A DNA stretch of 64,000 bases. Source: an uncultured Oscillospiraceae bacterium. Its GTDB lineage: Bacteria; Bacillota; Clostridia; Oscillospirales; Oscillospiraceae. The stretch covers positions 1-64,000 of the forward strand of contig CAKTPI010000006.1 of the NCBI GenBank assembly GCA_934591635.1, in the 5' to 3' direction. The notes beneath the pieces were generated by a model that made no database searches, was not told the origin of the DNA, and worked only from the letters and a program-made list of their open reading frames with translations. The translations under genes were made by a program, and so were the position numbers. How positions within the stretch are numbered: the first letter of the stretch is position 1; each line of letters begins with the position of its first letter. Of the stretch, positions 35,001-43,526 are shown piece after piece.

Positions 35001-38000
35001 AGCCACATGCCATGCACTTTCCGTCTGCATCTATTGTCTCGTGCAGACAGTGGCGGTCACAATAGAGGCAGATGCCATTAACATAAGCAGTTGCATCCGC
35101 AGAACCTCTTATGTGCTCGCACAGCACTACCTTCATATTGTCGAAGCAGCCCTGATTGTCAGATATCAGCTTTTCATACAGCTTCATGCCGCCTGTTCGC
35201 GTGCTGCCAAATGCGTAATACAAATCCGCTTCTCTATCGGTGCCCAGCAGCTTTGTGAAATCAAAGTCCAAGCCGCTGGCTGGGTCATCCCGGTTTACCT
35301 TGCTCGGGTCTTCGATTCTGCCGAAGGTACCGCCGGTGAGGGTGACACGGGAGGAATCCCCTACCGACAAGGTGCCTGTGGTGTTTCCGCCGGAAATCAA
35401 TGCCATAGCGCTTGCCGCAGTGGCATCGATGGAAGTCACCGTACCGCCGGACATTTGCAGCGTTCCTTCCCCTTCTACGGTAATCGCACCCCAGGTGCCA
35501 TTCTGTACCTCAAGCGTGGTTCCCTTAGAGATATTGAAGGGCACGGTGGTTCTTTCGTCATTCGTACCGGTGAGGACGAGCTTTACACCCTCCAAGGCAA
35601 GGTTGATGGACACGCCGTCCGCTGCGGTCAGGGTCTTGCCGTTCTCATTGACGGTGAGCACCACGTTGCTAGTGTGGTTGACGGTCTTGGTCAGCTCCGC
35701 ATCACGCAGGAGGGTGAGGGTCGCCTCATTTACCAGAACAATCCTACTGGCCTTGTTGAAGGCAGAATACACTTCGATGAAGTATTCCGTTTGATCCCCA
35801 TAGGCCAGGGAAGCTGCGAAGGGCAGTCCGCACTCGGTGCACTTGAAGTCATTGGTAGCGCCCGCCTCGTGGAGGCACTCGTGGTTGCAGTAGAGGCAGA
35901 AGCCTGTACTGCTAATATGACCGTCGGAATACTTGTGAGGTGTGCACTCCGCGACATCCATATTCGTGAACTTGTAGCCGGTAGTCTTATAACCCAACAT
36001 CTCGTATGGATGCCGGAACGACCCATTCTGATAGCAATGATCAGGAGCCAAAATCTTTCTGAGATCCAGCTCGGCCCCCTCTTCCGGTTGAATGAGCTTA
36101 AAAGTGCCGCCGCTGAGCAGGATGTTGGCATCATTGCTGCCGGACAGGGCACCGACTGTGCCGCCGGAAACTTCAATCCGGCCTCCGGCCTCGGTGAGCT
36201 GTGTCACCTCGCCGCCGGACAGGGTCATAGTGCCGCCAGTCGCGGTAATCTGGGCTATCTTGCCGCCCGCCATAGTCACGGTTCCTCCGGTGATGGCGAG
36301 CTTTGCGCCGCAGCTTCCGCTGCCGGTGCCGCTGTCTGTGAGGGTGAAGGCTCCTGCGGAGACCGTCAGCTGGATGCTGTCATCCTGCACGGAGAACTGC
36401 TTTCCATTCAGGTTCAGGGTCATATCCCGGGCGATGGAGACTGTCTCTGTGAGCACTGCATCGGACAGGAGCTTAACGGCGACATTCTCCGCGGTGCTGC
36501 CGGTGGCTGCCTTCACGGCTTCCTGGATGGTGGGATAATACGTCACCACATCATCACAGGTCACGCTGGCCTGCATCTGCAGGCTACAGGTGGTGCATAC
36601 GCCGGTCTCATTAATCGCCGGGTGGAGGCACTGGTGGTTGCAGTAGAGGCAGAAGCCAGTGCTATTACGACCGTCGGAATACTTGTGAGGTGTGCACTCC
36701 GCGACATCCATATTTACGAACTTGTAGCCGGTGGTCCTATCCAAGTCCCCATAGAGGTGCCGGTAGCCATTCTGATAGCAATGTTCAGGGGCCAGAATCT
36801 TTCTGAGGTCCAGCGAGGCCCCCTCTTCCGGCTGAATGAGCCTAAAGGTGCCGCCGCTGAGCAGGATGTTGGCATCATTGCTGCCGGACAGGGCACCGAC
36901 TGTTCCGCCGGAAACTTCAATCCGGCCTCCGTCCTCGGTGAGCTTCGTCACCTCGCCGCTGGACAGGGTCACGGTACCGGCGTTGGCAGTGACCTGGGCG
37001 ACAACGCCGCCTGTCACCCGGAGGGTACCGTTTACTGCGACGCTTCCCCAGGAGCCGCTTTCCACAATGACGGTGCTGCCCGCCACGCAGTCAATGCCGC
37101 CCTGAGCAGTGGCGGTGCTGCCCTCGGCGCTGTCTTTCAGGGTGAGGGTCACGGTGGATCGTGCGCTGAGGGATACGCCATCGGCACAAGTGAGGTTCTT
37201 TCCGTTCAAGTCCAGGGTTACACTCTGGCCGAAGGACGCGGCGCTATTCAGATTGCAGTCGGACAGCAGCTTGAGGGTGAAACTTTCATCCGCGCTGCTA
37301 TTGACAAACCCGATTGCCTCTTCCAGGGTCTGGAAGCGGTAAACGCTCTGGTCATCGGTGGTCACCTCGGCAGCCATTTGCAGCTCGCATTCCGTGCACT
37401 TGCCATTTTCATCCAGGGTGAGGTGCTGGCACACGTGCTTGCAGTAGCAGCAGGTGTCGCTGGGTGTCCACTTTCTGCCGTCAGCGGCGTAGGCTCTGTA
37501 GGAATGTCTGGTCAGGCCTTCTACGGCGCACTGGACAACATAATACTCGACGGTCTTGCTCTGACTGGTGATGGTGGGCAGGTTGTCGTAGCGTACTCTC
37601 GCGTTGCCCTTCTCATTTGTGGCGACAGCGTGATCCGCTTGCAGGAGCTTGCTGAAGGGCGTTTCAGTGCCGTCGTCGAGCAGGCGGACATTTTCAAAGT
37701 AGCCGCCCTCCAGGATGATACCGTCGGCTGCATCTATGGCCAGGTTATTCACCGTGCCGCCGCTAATTCTGGCACGAACGCCCTCGGCGTCCTCATCTTT
37801 ATGAATCAGAAGCTCTTCAAACGTGCCGCCGGTCACCCAAAGGTGGAACCCGGTAAAGGTCTCAATACTCCAATGACCGCTTTCAATCTTGTAGCCGCTG
37901 CCGCTGCTGGTGACGCTATCTCCTCCAAGCCAGAGTTTCTCGGCTTTGGCGGTGCTGTTCTCCGCCGTGTCCACCAGGGTGACAGTCACATCGGATTCGC

Positions 38001-41000
38001 TAATAGAGAATCCGCCTAAATTGAGGTTATGGCCATTGAGGTCAACGGTTGTGGAACGAGAGAAGCCGAAGCGGTTGCGCGGTTCATCAACATCCTTCAA
38101 AAGCTTCACGGTTATACTGCTGCCGTCTTCGGCACTACCCATCGCCAGATGTATCTCGGCTATATCCTTGCACAGCGTGGACTCGCCGTTCACGATCACC
38201 TTGGCCAGCGCGGTTCTGGTGCCGCAGACGGAGCATACGCCGTCATCGTCCAGGGTGCTGGCGCCGGTTTCATCGGTGTGATCGCAGGTTTGACCGCAGT
38301 AGTCGCAGACACCGTCCGTGTAGGACAAGGTTCCGTCTGCATTCTTGTGATCACATGCCACAACTTTGACATCATAGATGCCGGAACCAAGCGAGTCGGA
38401 GTTTTTGTATCTATAAGGATCCTTTTGGTCGTCAATCGGCTGGAAAACATAGCCAGAGCCCAGCAGGTCGCCCAACTGAACGCTGGGTTCACCTTTCTGC
38501 TCAATGCTGTGATAGGTGCCGCCTGACAAAGTAACACCGGCATTCTCCTGCACTTCAAGATCATTGAAATGAACAGTACTGCCCGCCTTTACGGCCAGGA
38601 CGCCGTTTTCAATCACAACTTTGCTTTGCAGCGTACCACAGAAGTCAGTGCCAAAGTTCAGCATTCCTCCACGGCCGATTGTTAATACGGCATTCCCATC
38701 CACGCTGGAACCTTCGCCGCCGTAAAGAGTCAGAACACGCGCTGTGACATTAACATCAGCATTTAAGGTGAGGTGATGGCCGTTCAGCTCCATATCCAGA
38801 TTCTGGTTCCATACACCTGTACCATCATAGACGGCATCGGAAAGCACCTGTACAATCGATGCATCGTCAGAATTCTTCGGCTGAATCGATAATGCACGCG
38901 CTATCGCATCGTTGAACCTTCCCTGTTCAAAAAGGCTCAGGGTCATAAAGGGCCAACGTTCCCAGGTTTTTGTCCTGGCTACAAAGGTATGACCGCAAGT
39001 AGCACAATAACCATTTTCATCCAGGTTTTCCTGATCACAGATCAGTCCGCACTCGCAGCGGCAATAACTGTTGCCCCGGAGGCTATGCTCATGTTCTGCT
39101 ACGATGACAGTCCTGTTCGTTTCGGTATTCGCAATGCTGTAACTGCGTATCAGACTATTATCATCCTCATAGAAGAAACCGTAGCCGGGCGCCAGCATGT
39201 CGGAAAGGTTGCCGGTATCATTCTGGAGCGCATAATTTTTACCGCTGTCCTGGGGATTCTGGAACTCGCCGCCGGAAATCCGCATTGTGCCGTATCCCTG
39301 CTTCTGCACCAGCGGAGAGTAGATGCCGCCAGTGATGGTCAGGGTATAACCGGGATTGGAATTGAACATCACAGCCGCGCCGCTGAGCTGGCTGGTATTG
39401 GTGATGCCGCCGCCGCCAACGGTGTCACTCAAGATGAGACTGGTTGACTTGCTAACAGTCAGCACATCTTTCCAAGTGTTTGCATGCACAGTATGGCCGT
39501 GCCAGTCGATTGTGAAATTTCCGCTCTCCAGGTAAACTCTTTCATCTTCCGCAAGGGTGACATCTTTCAGCAGCGTCAGGGTCGAACCGGTTTTACCCGC
39601 AGCATCATCCACAGCTTCCTGAATAGAGTCAAAGTAGTCAGTACTCTCCCCCGCTGTAACACAGGCAATCGGAGCATAACCACAGGCACACTTACCATCG
39701 CTGCCAATCTGGTGCTGGGCATGATCCACTACATAAACTGTCCTGCCTGCTTCCGTGGCAGCCCTCGATTCGCCGTACACAAAAGGAGAAGCAGCATAGA
39801 CATCCACAAGCTCAGTGCCCGCTGTATCGTAAGCCAGGGTTTTGCCATCCGGCAAGAGATCATGCAGGCTGCTGGTTCCACCGGAATAATTCACGGAAGC
39901 CAGCGCCCCACGTCTGCTGGAATCCTTAAAGACGCCACCGTAGACCTTAAGGACCGCGTCATCCTGCTTACATACCGAGGGATCGTAGGTACCACTCAAA
40001 ATGGTTACATTGGCAATATTGCCAACATCAATTGCCAACGTACTGGCACCGCCCACATATGTATTGGTCACGCCGCCGGCGCCGGTCAGGGTGACAACCG
40101 ATGTGCCAGCGATAACCAAGGTTCCGACATTAAACGAACCGGTCAGTGTATGTCCATTCCAGTCCACCGTGACCGTCATGTTCGGCGTTACAGCGCCGCC
40201 GATTCCAATAAAGTTTGCGCTGCCAATATCAACATCACGCAAAAGCTGCACTGTGGCATTTGAATAACCCGCAGCGGCACGGATGGCTTCTTGGAGGCTC
40301 GTATAATTCTTTTCCGCACCATTTGCAATCAGTCTTGCCTCATATGCAACACCGCAGGCACATTTTCCGGTTTCATCAAAGGTATGCTGCGGGTGCGGAA
40401 CCACAGTCAAGGTTTGCAGGGTCTTCTTCACGCTGGCATCAAACAGGCTTCCGTCTTCTCCTGCATAGGCCACTGCACCCACCAAATGGGAAAGCAGGGA
40501 CGGCATGGCCGTCTGGATTCCACGGAAAGTACCGCCATTCAATTTTATAGCATCGATTCCATCGCCCTTCAGGGTGAGCGCATAATTGCCCGCCCCTCCA
40601 TCGAAGCTGCCGCCGTTGACGGTCAGATAGCAGCTGTCCGCCTCCATCGCTCCCGCGTAACCGACGATACTGACATCAGTCAAATCTACATTGGCTGCGG
40701 CACCAACAAGCAGAGCAAGGCCTTGGCCATACTCATTTTTCACCGTGCGGATGGTTCCGTTCTTGATATGGACGCTGGTAAAAGCTGTTACAGACAACGT
40801 GCCGCCCAGTTCATGACCGTTCAAATCAAGGACAAATCGGGAACTCTTTCCACTGGCAGTTTCATAAGTCGTATCCGCTATGCAGTCAGTCAAAAGCAGG
40901 AGGGTGGCATTCTCATCACTCTTTGCTGCGTCCGCTGCCGCGGCCAGGGCATCATTCACCTCATTATAATAGGTAACGCTGTCGTTGGCCGTAAGCTTGA

Positions 41001-43173
41001 GGGAATAAAGCTGGGTTTTGCAAACAGTACACTTACCGGTATCAGGATCAACCGCGCTGTGTGTGCAGACAAAGCCGCAGGGGCACACACCGTTGGAATC
41101 TACAGAATGACTGTGGGATACCACAACCAGATTGCCGGCATAGGAACTCACGCTGCCATTCACCAGTTCTCCAGGAGTGGCAGGCTGGCCGGCGACATAA
41201 TCGCACTGTGCATAGGCTGTACCCACAGCAAGATACTCCATAATGCTGTGTCCGCCGGATGTCCGGATGCCACCCACAAGAGTTACGCCCTGATTCAGGG
41301 TCAGCACGCCGGAAGTAACTTCAACAGCCGGGATAGAACCGTACCCCTGAAGAACCACACTGCCATTGACCGTCAAGCTGCCGCCTTCAAGGTCAACTGT
41401 GCTGCAGTGATCACCGTCAATTTTACCGATTCCGTTGGAACTGGTCAGCACCAACGTTCCGCCGGAGACCATGAACGCAGTTTCTGCAGATACTGTCTTC
41501 CCGTTCAGGTCAACGGTAACGGTGCCGGAGCTAAGGTTCACTTGTTTTCCGCTCTTGACCAGGCAATCCCGAATAACCTTAACAGTACCGTCGGGCTGCG
41601 CGGCCTCCACTGCCTCCTGAAGGGTTTCATAATAAGTATCCCCTACCATTGCCACCATCCCTGCGGAAGGAATGGAAGGATTTTGGGCGTCACAGTACGC
41701 GCAAACTTTCTGAGTGGGGTCACTCAACCAGGTATGCTCCGCACAGGGAACAACGGTGTAAATGCTTTTACTGTCCGTTTGGTCACCCACACGGTAGGTA
41801 AGGCCGCTCAGGTCAACGTATTCGTTTTTCGCTACATCCTTGAGGCAATAGCCCTGCGCAAGGGCATACACCACGCGAGGCTCGCCCCAAATTTCATGGA
41901 AGATTCCTCCTGTAACATTCCAGCGTATATAGGTTCCACTGCTGCTGAACTGATCGACATTCAGATAATCTATTTCACCGCTGGAGATATTCAGCTCCAC
42001 CACATCGCGTGCCTGGACGGTGCCGTAAGTTCCGCCGCTGATGGTCAGCTTCACATTTGTATTACGCCCGATCGTGCCGTCTAACTTACTGCCAGCTGCA
42101 GAGCCGTCCAGTTTCAAAGCTGCACCCTTGCCAGGCACAATCGCACCAGTCAGGATAAAGCCGTTCAAATCGATGGTGAGCGTTGTTCCGTTGGGCTGCC
42201 TATAAACTTCATTCATCGGCGACGCATTTTTCAGCAGCGTAACTGTGGCACCCGCAGCAGCGGCAGCATCCAACGCCGCAGACAGGGATTCGTAATATTC
42301 TTCTCCCACTCGCGCCTCGTACTCCACCAGAGCAATCGGCTGATCAAAGCGGACAGTAAGCGCCGGAATTGGAGCGGCTGCATCCAAAATATACCCTTCC
42401 GGCAGCTCTGCTACAAAGTGGAAGCTCCCCTGGTAGGCTCCCTCAGCCGGGTAACTGTCGCAGTGCCAGGAAGCGACGAAAACAGTTTCCTGGATTCCAT
42501 CCACCTGCGCCAGAATTGCAGCAGGGAGAATCGAACGAAGCTGCTCTATCAGGACGGGGTTTTCCGGATCGCCGGAAAGCAGGAGCATGCCGGTATCCGG
42601 GTCAATAGCTTCCTGGGGATCCACCCAAGTCCAGGCAGTAATCAATCGCACCGGTTCAGTTGCTTCTGCTGTTTCCTCTGTCGGGTCGGTAGGTTCTGTA
42701 AATTCCGTTGCCTCAGTAGGTTCCTCCGGAGTAGTCTCCTGGGCGGAACCAGAGTGATCCTCCGTGCAGACGAAGGTGCAGGGGCTTGCCGGGACTGCCT
42801 CCCGGTATCCGCAGGCATCGTCATGCACATGGGTGCAGTTCAGTACCTGCGTCACACAGCCGCTGCCCTCTGTGCAGACATGGGCGCAGGCATCCGCCGT
42901 TCCGCCCTGCTCCATTACAGATGCATCCGAATAGCAGGAAGCATCATGGGAGTGGACACACTGTATGACCATTGTATAGCATTCCGTTCCATGAATATGC
43001 GTACAGGGGGAGGCCGGGATTGCCTCCCGATAGCCGCAATCCGCGGTATGTACCGGGTGGTGGGGATCCATTTCTTCCGCAAAGCCAGGCACAGGAATGT
43101 AGCCTGCTACCAGGCAGAAGCACAGCAGAAGCGCCAAGCCCCTACGGAAAAGGTCTCCGAACTGTTTTGTCAT
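29080..43173 (-). CDS. giant secreted multi-repeat surface protein
   Basis: A 4,697-residue exported protein. Residues 1-33 are a signal peptide (hydrophobic LALLLCFCLVAGYIP). Residues ~35-165 hold Cys/His-rich repeats (pattern HxHxxxCxY, CGYREAVPASPC) and a Thr/Glu/Pro-rich stretch. Residues ~230-3130 are about a dozen modules, each with beta-helix-like strands (TLDLNGK, LTVSGGTF) and a CxxC-type Cys/His box such as DENGKCTECG. About 3140-4400 are MBG/Ig-like repeats (SYTARFTVEDTANY, EFVIEK types), then YDG-type repeats, then a unique 200-residue end. No LPXTG motif is seen. The second ATG is chosen because AAGGAG is 8 bases before it. Likely an adhesin or glycan-binding protein. Confidence 0.85.
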   Translation of the reverse strand: MTKQFGDLFRRGLALLLCFCLVAGYIPVPGFAEEMDPHHPVHTADCGYREAIPASPCTHIHGTECYTMVIQCVHSHDASCYSDASVMEQGGTADACAHVCTEGSGCVTQVLNCTHVHDDACGYREAVPASPCTFVCTEDHSGSAQETTPEEPTEATEFTEPTDPTEETAEATEPVRLITAWTWVDPQEAIDPDTGMLLLSGDPENPVLIEQLRSILPAAILAQVDGIQETVFVASWHCDSYPAEGAYQGSFHFVAELPEGYILDAAAPIPALTVRFDQPIALVEYEARVGEEYYESLSAALDAAAAAGATVTLLKNASPMNEVYRQPNGTTLTIDLNGFILTGAIVPGKGAALKLDGSAAGSKLDGTIGRNTNVKLTISGGTYGTVQARDVVELNISSGEIDYLNVDQFSSSGTYIRWNVTGGIFHEIWGEPRVVYALAQGYCLKDVAKNEYVDLSGLTYRVGDQTDSKSIYTVVPCAEHTWLSDPTQKVCAYCDAQNPSIPSAGMVAMVGDTYYETLQEAVEAAQPDGTVKVIRDCLVKSGKQVNLSSGTVTVDLNGKTVSAETAFMVSGGTLVLTSSNGIGKIDGDHCSTVDLEGGSLTVNGSVVLQGYGSIPAVEVTSGVLTLNQGVTLVGGIRTSGGHSIMEYLAVGTAYAQCDYVAGQPATPGELVNGSVSSYAGNLVVVSHSHSVDSNGVCPCGFVCTHSAVDPDTGKCTVCKTQLYSLKLTANDSVTYYNEVNDALAAAADAAKSDENATLLLLTDCIADTTYETASGKSSRFVLDLNGHELGGTLSVTAFTSVHIKNGTIRTVKNEYGQGLALLVGAAANVDLTDVSIVGYAGAMEADSCYLTVNGGSFDGGAGNYALTLKGDGIDAIKLNGGTFRGIQTAMPSLLSHLVGAVAYAGEDGSLFDASVKKTLQTLTVVPHPQHTFDETGKCACGVAYEARLIANGAEKNYTSLQEAIRAAAGYSNATVQLLRDVDIGSANFIGIGGAVTPNMTVTVDWNGHTLTGSFNVGTLVIAGTSVVTLTGAGGVTNTYVGGASTLAIDVGNIANVTILSGTYDPSVCKQDDAVLKVYGGVFKDSSRRGALASVNYSGGTSSLHDLLPDGKTLAYDTAGTELVDVYAASPFVYGESRAATEAGRTVYVVDHAQHQIGSDGKCACGYAPIACVTAGESTDYFDSIQEAVDDAAGKTGSTLTLLKDVTLAEDERVYLESGNFTIDWHGHTVHANTWKDVLTVSKSTSLILSDTVGGGGITNTSQLSGAAVMFNSNPGYTLTITGGIYSPLVQKQGYGTMRISGGEFQNPQDSGKNYALQNDTGNLSDMLAPGYGFFYEDDNSLIRSYSIANTETNRTVIVAEHEHSLRGNSYCRCECGLICDQENLDENGYCATCGHTFVARTKTWERWPFMTLSLFEQGRFNDAIARALSIQPKNSDDASIVQVLSDAVYDGTGVWNQNLDMELNGHHLTLNADVNVTARVLTLYGGEGSSVDGNAVLTIGRGGMLNFGTDFCGTLQSKVVIENGVLAVKAGSTVHFNDLEVQENAGVTLSGGTYHSIEQKGEPSVQLGDLLGSGYVFQPIDDQKDPYRYKNSDSLGSGIYDVKVVACDHKNADGTLSYTDGVCDYCGQTCDHTDETGASTLDDDGVCSVCGTRTALAKVIVNGESTLCKDIAEIHLAMGSAEDGSSITVKLLKDVDEPRNRFGFSRSTTVDLNGHNLNLGGFSISESDVTVTLVDTAENSTAKAEKLWLGGDSVTSSGSGYKIESGHWSIETFTGFHLWVTGGTFEELLIHKDEDAEGVRARISGGTVNNLAIDAADGIILEGGYFENVRLLDDGTETPFSKLLQADHAVATNEKGNARVRYDNLPTITSQSKTVEYYVVQCAVEGLTRHSYRAYAADGRKWTPSDTCCYCKHVCQHLTLDENGKCTECELQMAAEVTTDDQSVYRFQTLEEAIGFVNSSADESFTLKLLSDCNLNSAASFGQSVTLDLNGKNLTCADGVSLSARSTVTLTLKDSAEGSTATAQGGIDCVAGSTVIVESGSWGSVAVNGTLRVTGGVVAQVTANAGTVTLSSGEVTKLTEDGGRIEVSGGTVGALSGSNDANILLSGGTFRLIQPEEGASLDLRKILAPEHCYQNGYRHLYGDLDRTTGYKFVNMDVAECTPHKYSDGRNSTGFCLYCNHQCLHPAINETGVCTTCSLQMQASVTCDDVVTYYPTIQEAVKAATGSTAENVAVKLLSDAVLTETVSIARDMTLNLNGKQFSVQDDSIQLTVSAGAFTLTDSGTGSGSCGAKLAITGGTVTMAGGKIAQITATGGTMTLSGGEVTQLTEAGGRIEVSGGTVGALSGSNDANILLSGGTFKLIQPEEGAELDLRKILAPDHCYQNGSFRHPYEMLGYKTTGYKFTNMDVAECTPHKYSDGHISSTGFCLYCNHECLHEAGATNDFKCTECGLPFAASLAYGDQTEYFIEVYSAFNKASRIVLVNEATLTLLRDAELTKTVNHTSNVVLTVNENGKTLTAADGVSINLALEGVKLVLTGTNDERTTVPFNISKGTTLEVQNGTWGAITVEGEGTLQMSGGTVTSIDATAASAMALISGGNTTGTLSVGDSSRVTLTGGTFGRIEDPSKVNRDDPASGLDFDFTKLLGTDREADLYYAFGSTRTGGMKLYEKLISDNQGCFDNMKVVLCEHIRGSADATAYVNGICLYCDRHCLHETIDADGKCMACGYTMPIAVIQGGTTGYFRTFEEAVNAVNAAEAKDGFTIKLLKDVKVSGPANLYLTKSSTLDLNGKNISDDSWQSVLYLQDADLTLKDSAPESTAKADYRILENDPVTKPSLIQIESGSWNAVGSSRIKMTGGHVGSLFTWKVGDHWALISGGSIDMLWVGHTNVSLSGGYIGSVYTNFTPAGEVLISTLLAEDHAFASDREGMAKLKYLDMPAFDESNYAGETINAYIVPCTDHDWSDCTGYCIYCRRVCPHDNVVNGECDNCNFVFPVCLISADGATVAYYMTLAEAFDAAQLAENTGCTIKLLTDGAAIDGQYVLSTGRFTLDLDGKTIQAGEKWNNGIADVNATIVITKDASVIFKGDGMVNPYVNLDDLSSGNSTNFLGGTYSLVKHDPNDSVNAMTLAQANHFVFKRSDGLWSQPHDWRGSGALWMNGTATAMPAPAYLTVEPESATVAANATKLPVNLARLTASIVEGWTVTANWSIWISGRGWVTITGDINLTSGQPFGTDSFINPGLVMDTAYNVQCVVTATREGERDFKFWTDADLLTLRVTKNDPSVTITPSDNLTYSGQPQALVASGSTDGGTLLYSLGKDGDYSTDIPTATDAGTYEVWYKVQGNDTFNTIEPTKLEVVIAQTVNTWTQDPAIIGWVYGDPAGMPSAEAKFGTVAVDYRTADGSTYDSAAPTVPGDYVARFTVAGNANYSALSEEIPFTVAKRSLTVTIAPGGGTYGGTIIPATAQLAGLLTGDTVKMELTYDGSTTVPTSAGTYTIQVTVISNDYVLTGETTADFVIAKAVVETPALSGKVYSDAVQIADVPASVLYAVAKNDGGVNVGTYDVELALTDPANYQWDVKGGKAGFQITKAPNEWTLEPFISGWTYGEAANKPVAEARFGAVSVEYSVDGAAFTADVPYAAGDYMVRFQVEDTGNYAGLIALRPITIGKATVATPALENKIYNGANQIADVPASALYTVIKNDGGTQVGAYEVQLALTDPANYQWDAKGGVTSFSITDAVNAWTVAPSITGWTYGDAANIPTGEAKFGTVLVEYRAANSRTYSSTVPTQAGDYVARFTVAGTGDYSALQEEQPFSIAKREITVTITPNGGIYGCAIIPADAQFTGVLPGDTVASGLTYNGSTNVPTKAGTYTVAVTVNDTNYILVGETTADFVIEKQVVETPVLASKVYTGSRQTAAVPASNLYVVSRNPGGTDVGTYEVALTLRDSANYRWDVKGGVTSFQITKAANEWTVTPAITGWIYGSAASRPNGVPRFGTTIVTYSADGSVFTSDVPTAAGSYTARFTVEDTANYTGLTAERTFTIAAKKLTVAITANGGVYNGTITPASAKLNGVISGDTADVLLTYDGNASVPTKAGIYTIQVTINSTNYELTGETTAQFVIEKATVVTPALENKVYNGTNQTADVPASNLYTVTVNKGGKNVGTYEVQLALTDSANYQWDARGGVTSFSITDAVNEWTVVPSITGWTYGDAANIPTGEAKFGTVLVEYRAASSGTYSSTVPTQAGDYVARFTVEKTKDYSGLAEEQSFTIARREVSVIGAAVESAKVYDGTIQADIIDNGILSANFDGSNLTLQPGTAAYEDKNVGTGKTVAFTGFALAGSAADNYLLTAQPAPVTADITAKDITLTVTVKEKSFDGTTDAEVESAVLTGVVDGDEVTLTGGKASFAHSAIGQWDISFEDFALTGADAGNYHLTNPAPTGVTAAIRRNSNYLDVDGNPDFDGNGEINIEGEKKNVIDDGGRYLLLSDSDKYITVVTYLRGADAHSSYPTGMKVYRIHRTEDEATLEYIPELDNLLQYAGCSIRVTGNQGIRMITALSQSNKAALTGSGLAGFTLEEYGTAVCWADSMTGSMTLGKSFARSNYAYKKGVADPVFHREGGMMQYTNVLVGFSLEECSRDMVMRPYITLLDADGELVTLYGGNVQRSIGYIAYQNRNCKQLGNAAYEYVWEIIHAVYGDAYDDEYTG
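35871..36235 (-). repeat. internal near-identical repeat, copy 1
   Basis: About 365 bases inside the giant gene that match 36624-36975 at roughly nine of ten positions (estimated by eye). The stretch covering the cysteine box and the preceding beta-helix region is the most alike. This suggests recent module duplication. Confidence 0.8.
36624..36975 (-). repeat. internal near-identical repeat, copy 2
   Basis: Second copy of the repeat described at 35871-36235. The offset varies from about 744 to 753 bases because of small in-frame indels. A ~70-base core near 36850-36920 is almost unchanged. Confidence 0.8.
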
Positions 43174-43240
43174 AACCATCGCTCCTTAATCATGGCGAAT
43201 CAGAGGCAGGGCACTTTTTGGTTTGCCTCTCATTTTGGTC

Positions 43241-43269
43241 ATCATACTATATTTGGCTGTAAATTGCAA
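43241..43269 (-). promoter_or_regulatory. promoter of the giant gene
   Basis: On the reverse strand -35 TTGCAA (43264-43269) and -10 TATGAT (43241-43246) are 17 bases apart. The leader then contains a hairpin (AGAGGCA/TGCCTCT, 43202-43230) before the ribosome site. The rest of the 43174-43526 gap holds only the two divergent promoters. Confidence 0.6.
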
Positions 43270-43443
43270 TATGTCCAGGGCAAATTCACGAAATTTCAGA
43301 GTAAAACAACGTATATTTTGTGCAGCAACCGATAGTTGCCATTCTGAAAGCACATGAAAGGATTTCATTTCAAGGAAATACACCTTCTAATCCAGCAGCC
43401 GACGTGATGCAATAAAATAAAAGGCAGGGCCGCCGCATTATTC

Positions 43444-43472
43444 TTGACGAAAAAAAGCAGTTGTGATAAGAT
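43444..43472 (+). promoter_or_regulatory. promoter of the lipoprotein gene
   Basis: TTGACG (43444-43449) and TAAGAT (43467-43472) with a 17-base spacer, 54 bases before the start codon. Confidence 0.7.
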
Positions 43473-43526
43473 GGCGCAAAGAGGATACGCATCCCCACGA
43501 CACAACTGCCTGAAGGAGGTTTTTTC

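Noticed and set aside
35041..38019. A 992-codon forward-strand ORF and other long forward ORFs (29014-30987, 40291-42084)
   Set aside because: They lie opposite the giant reverse-strand gene, follow its codon repeats, have no ribosome site or known domains, and so are antisense shadows.
29080..43173. Regular DNA repeats resembling an array
   Set aside because: The repeats are coding, hundreds of bases long and divergent; they are protein modules, not CRISPR. No CRISPR array or cas gene was seen in the window.
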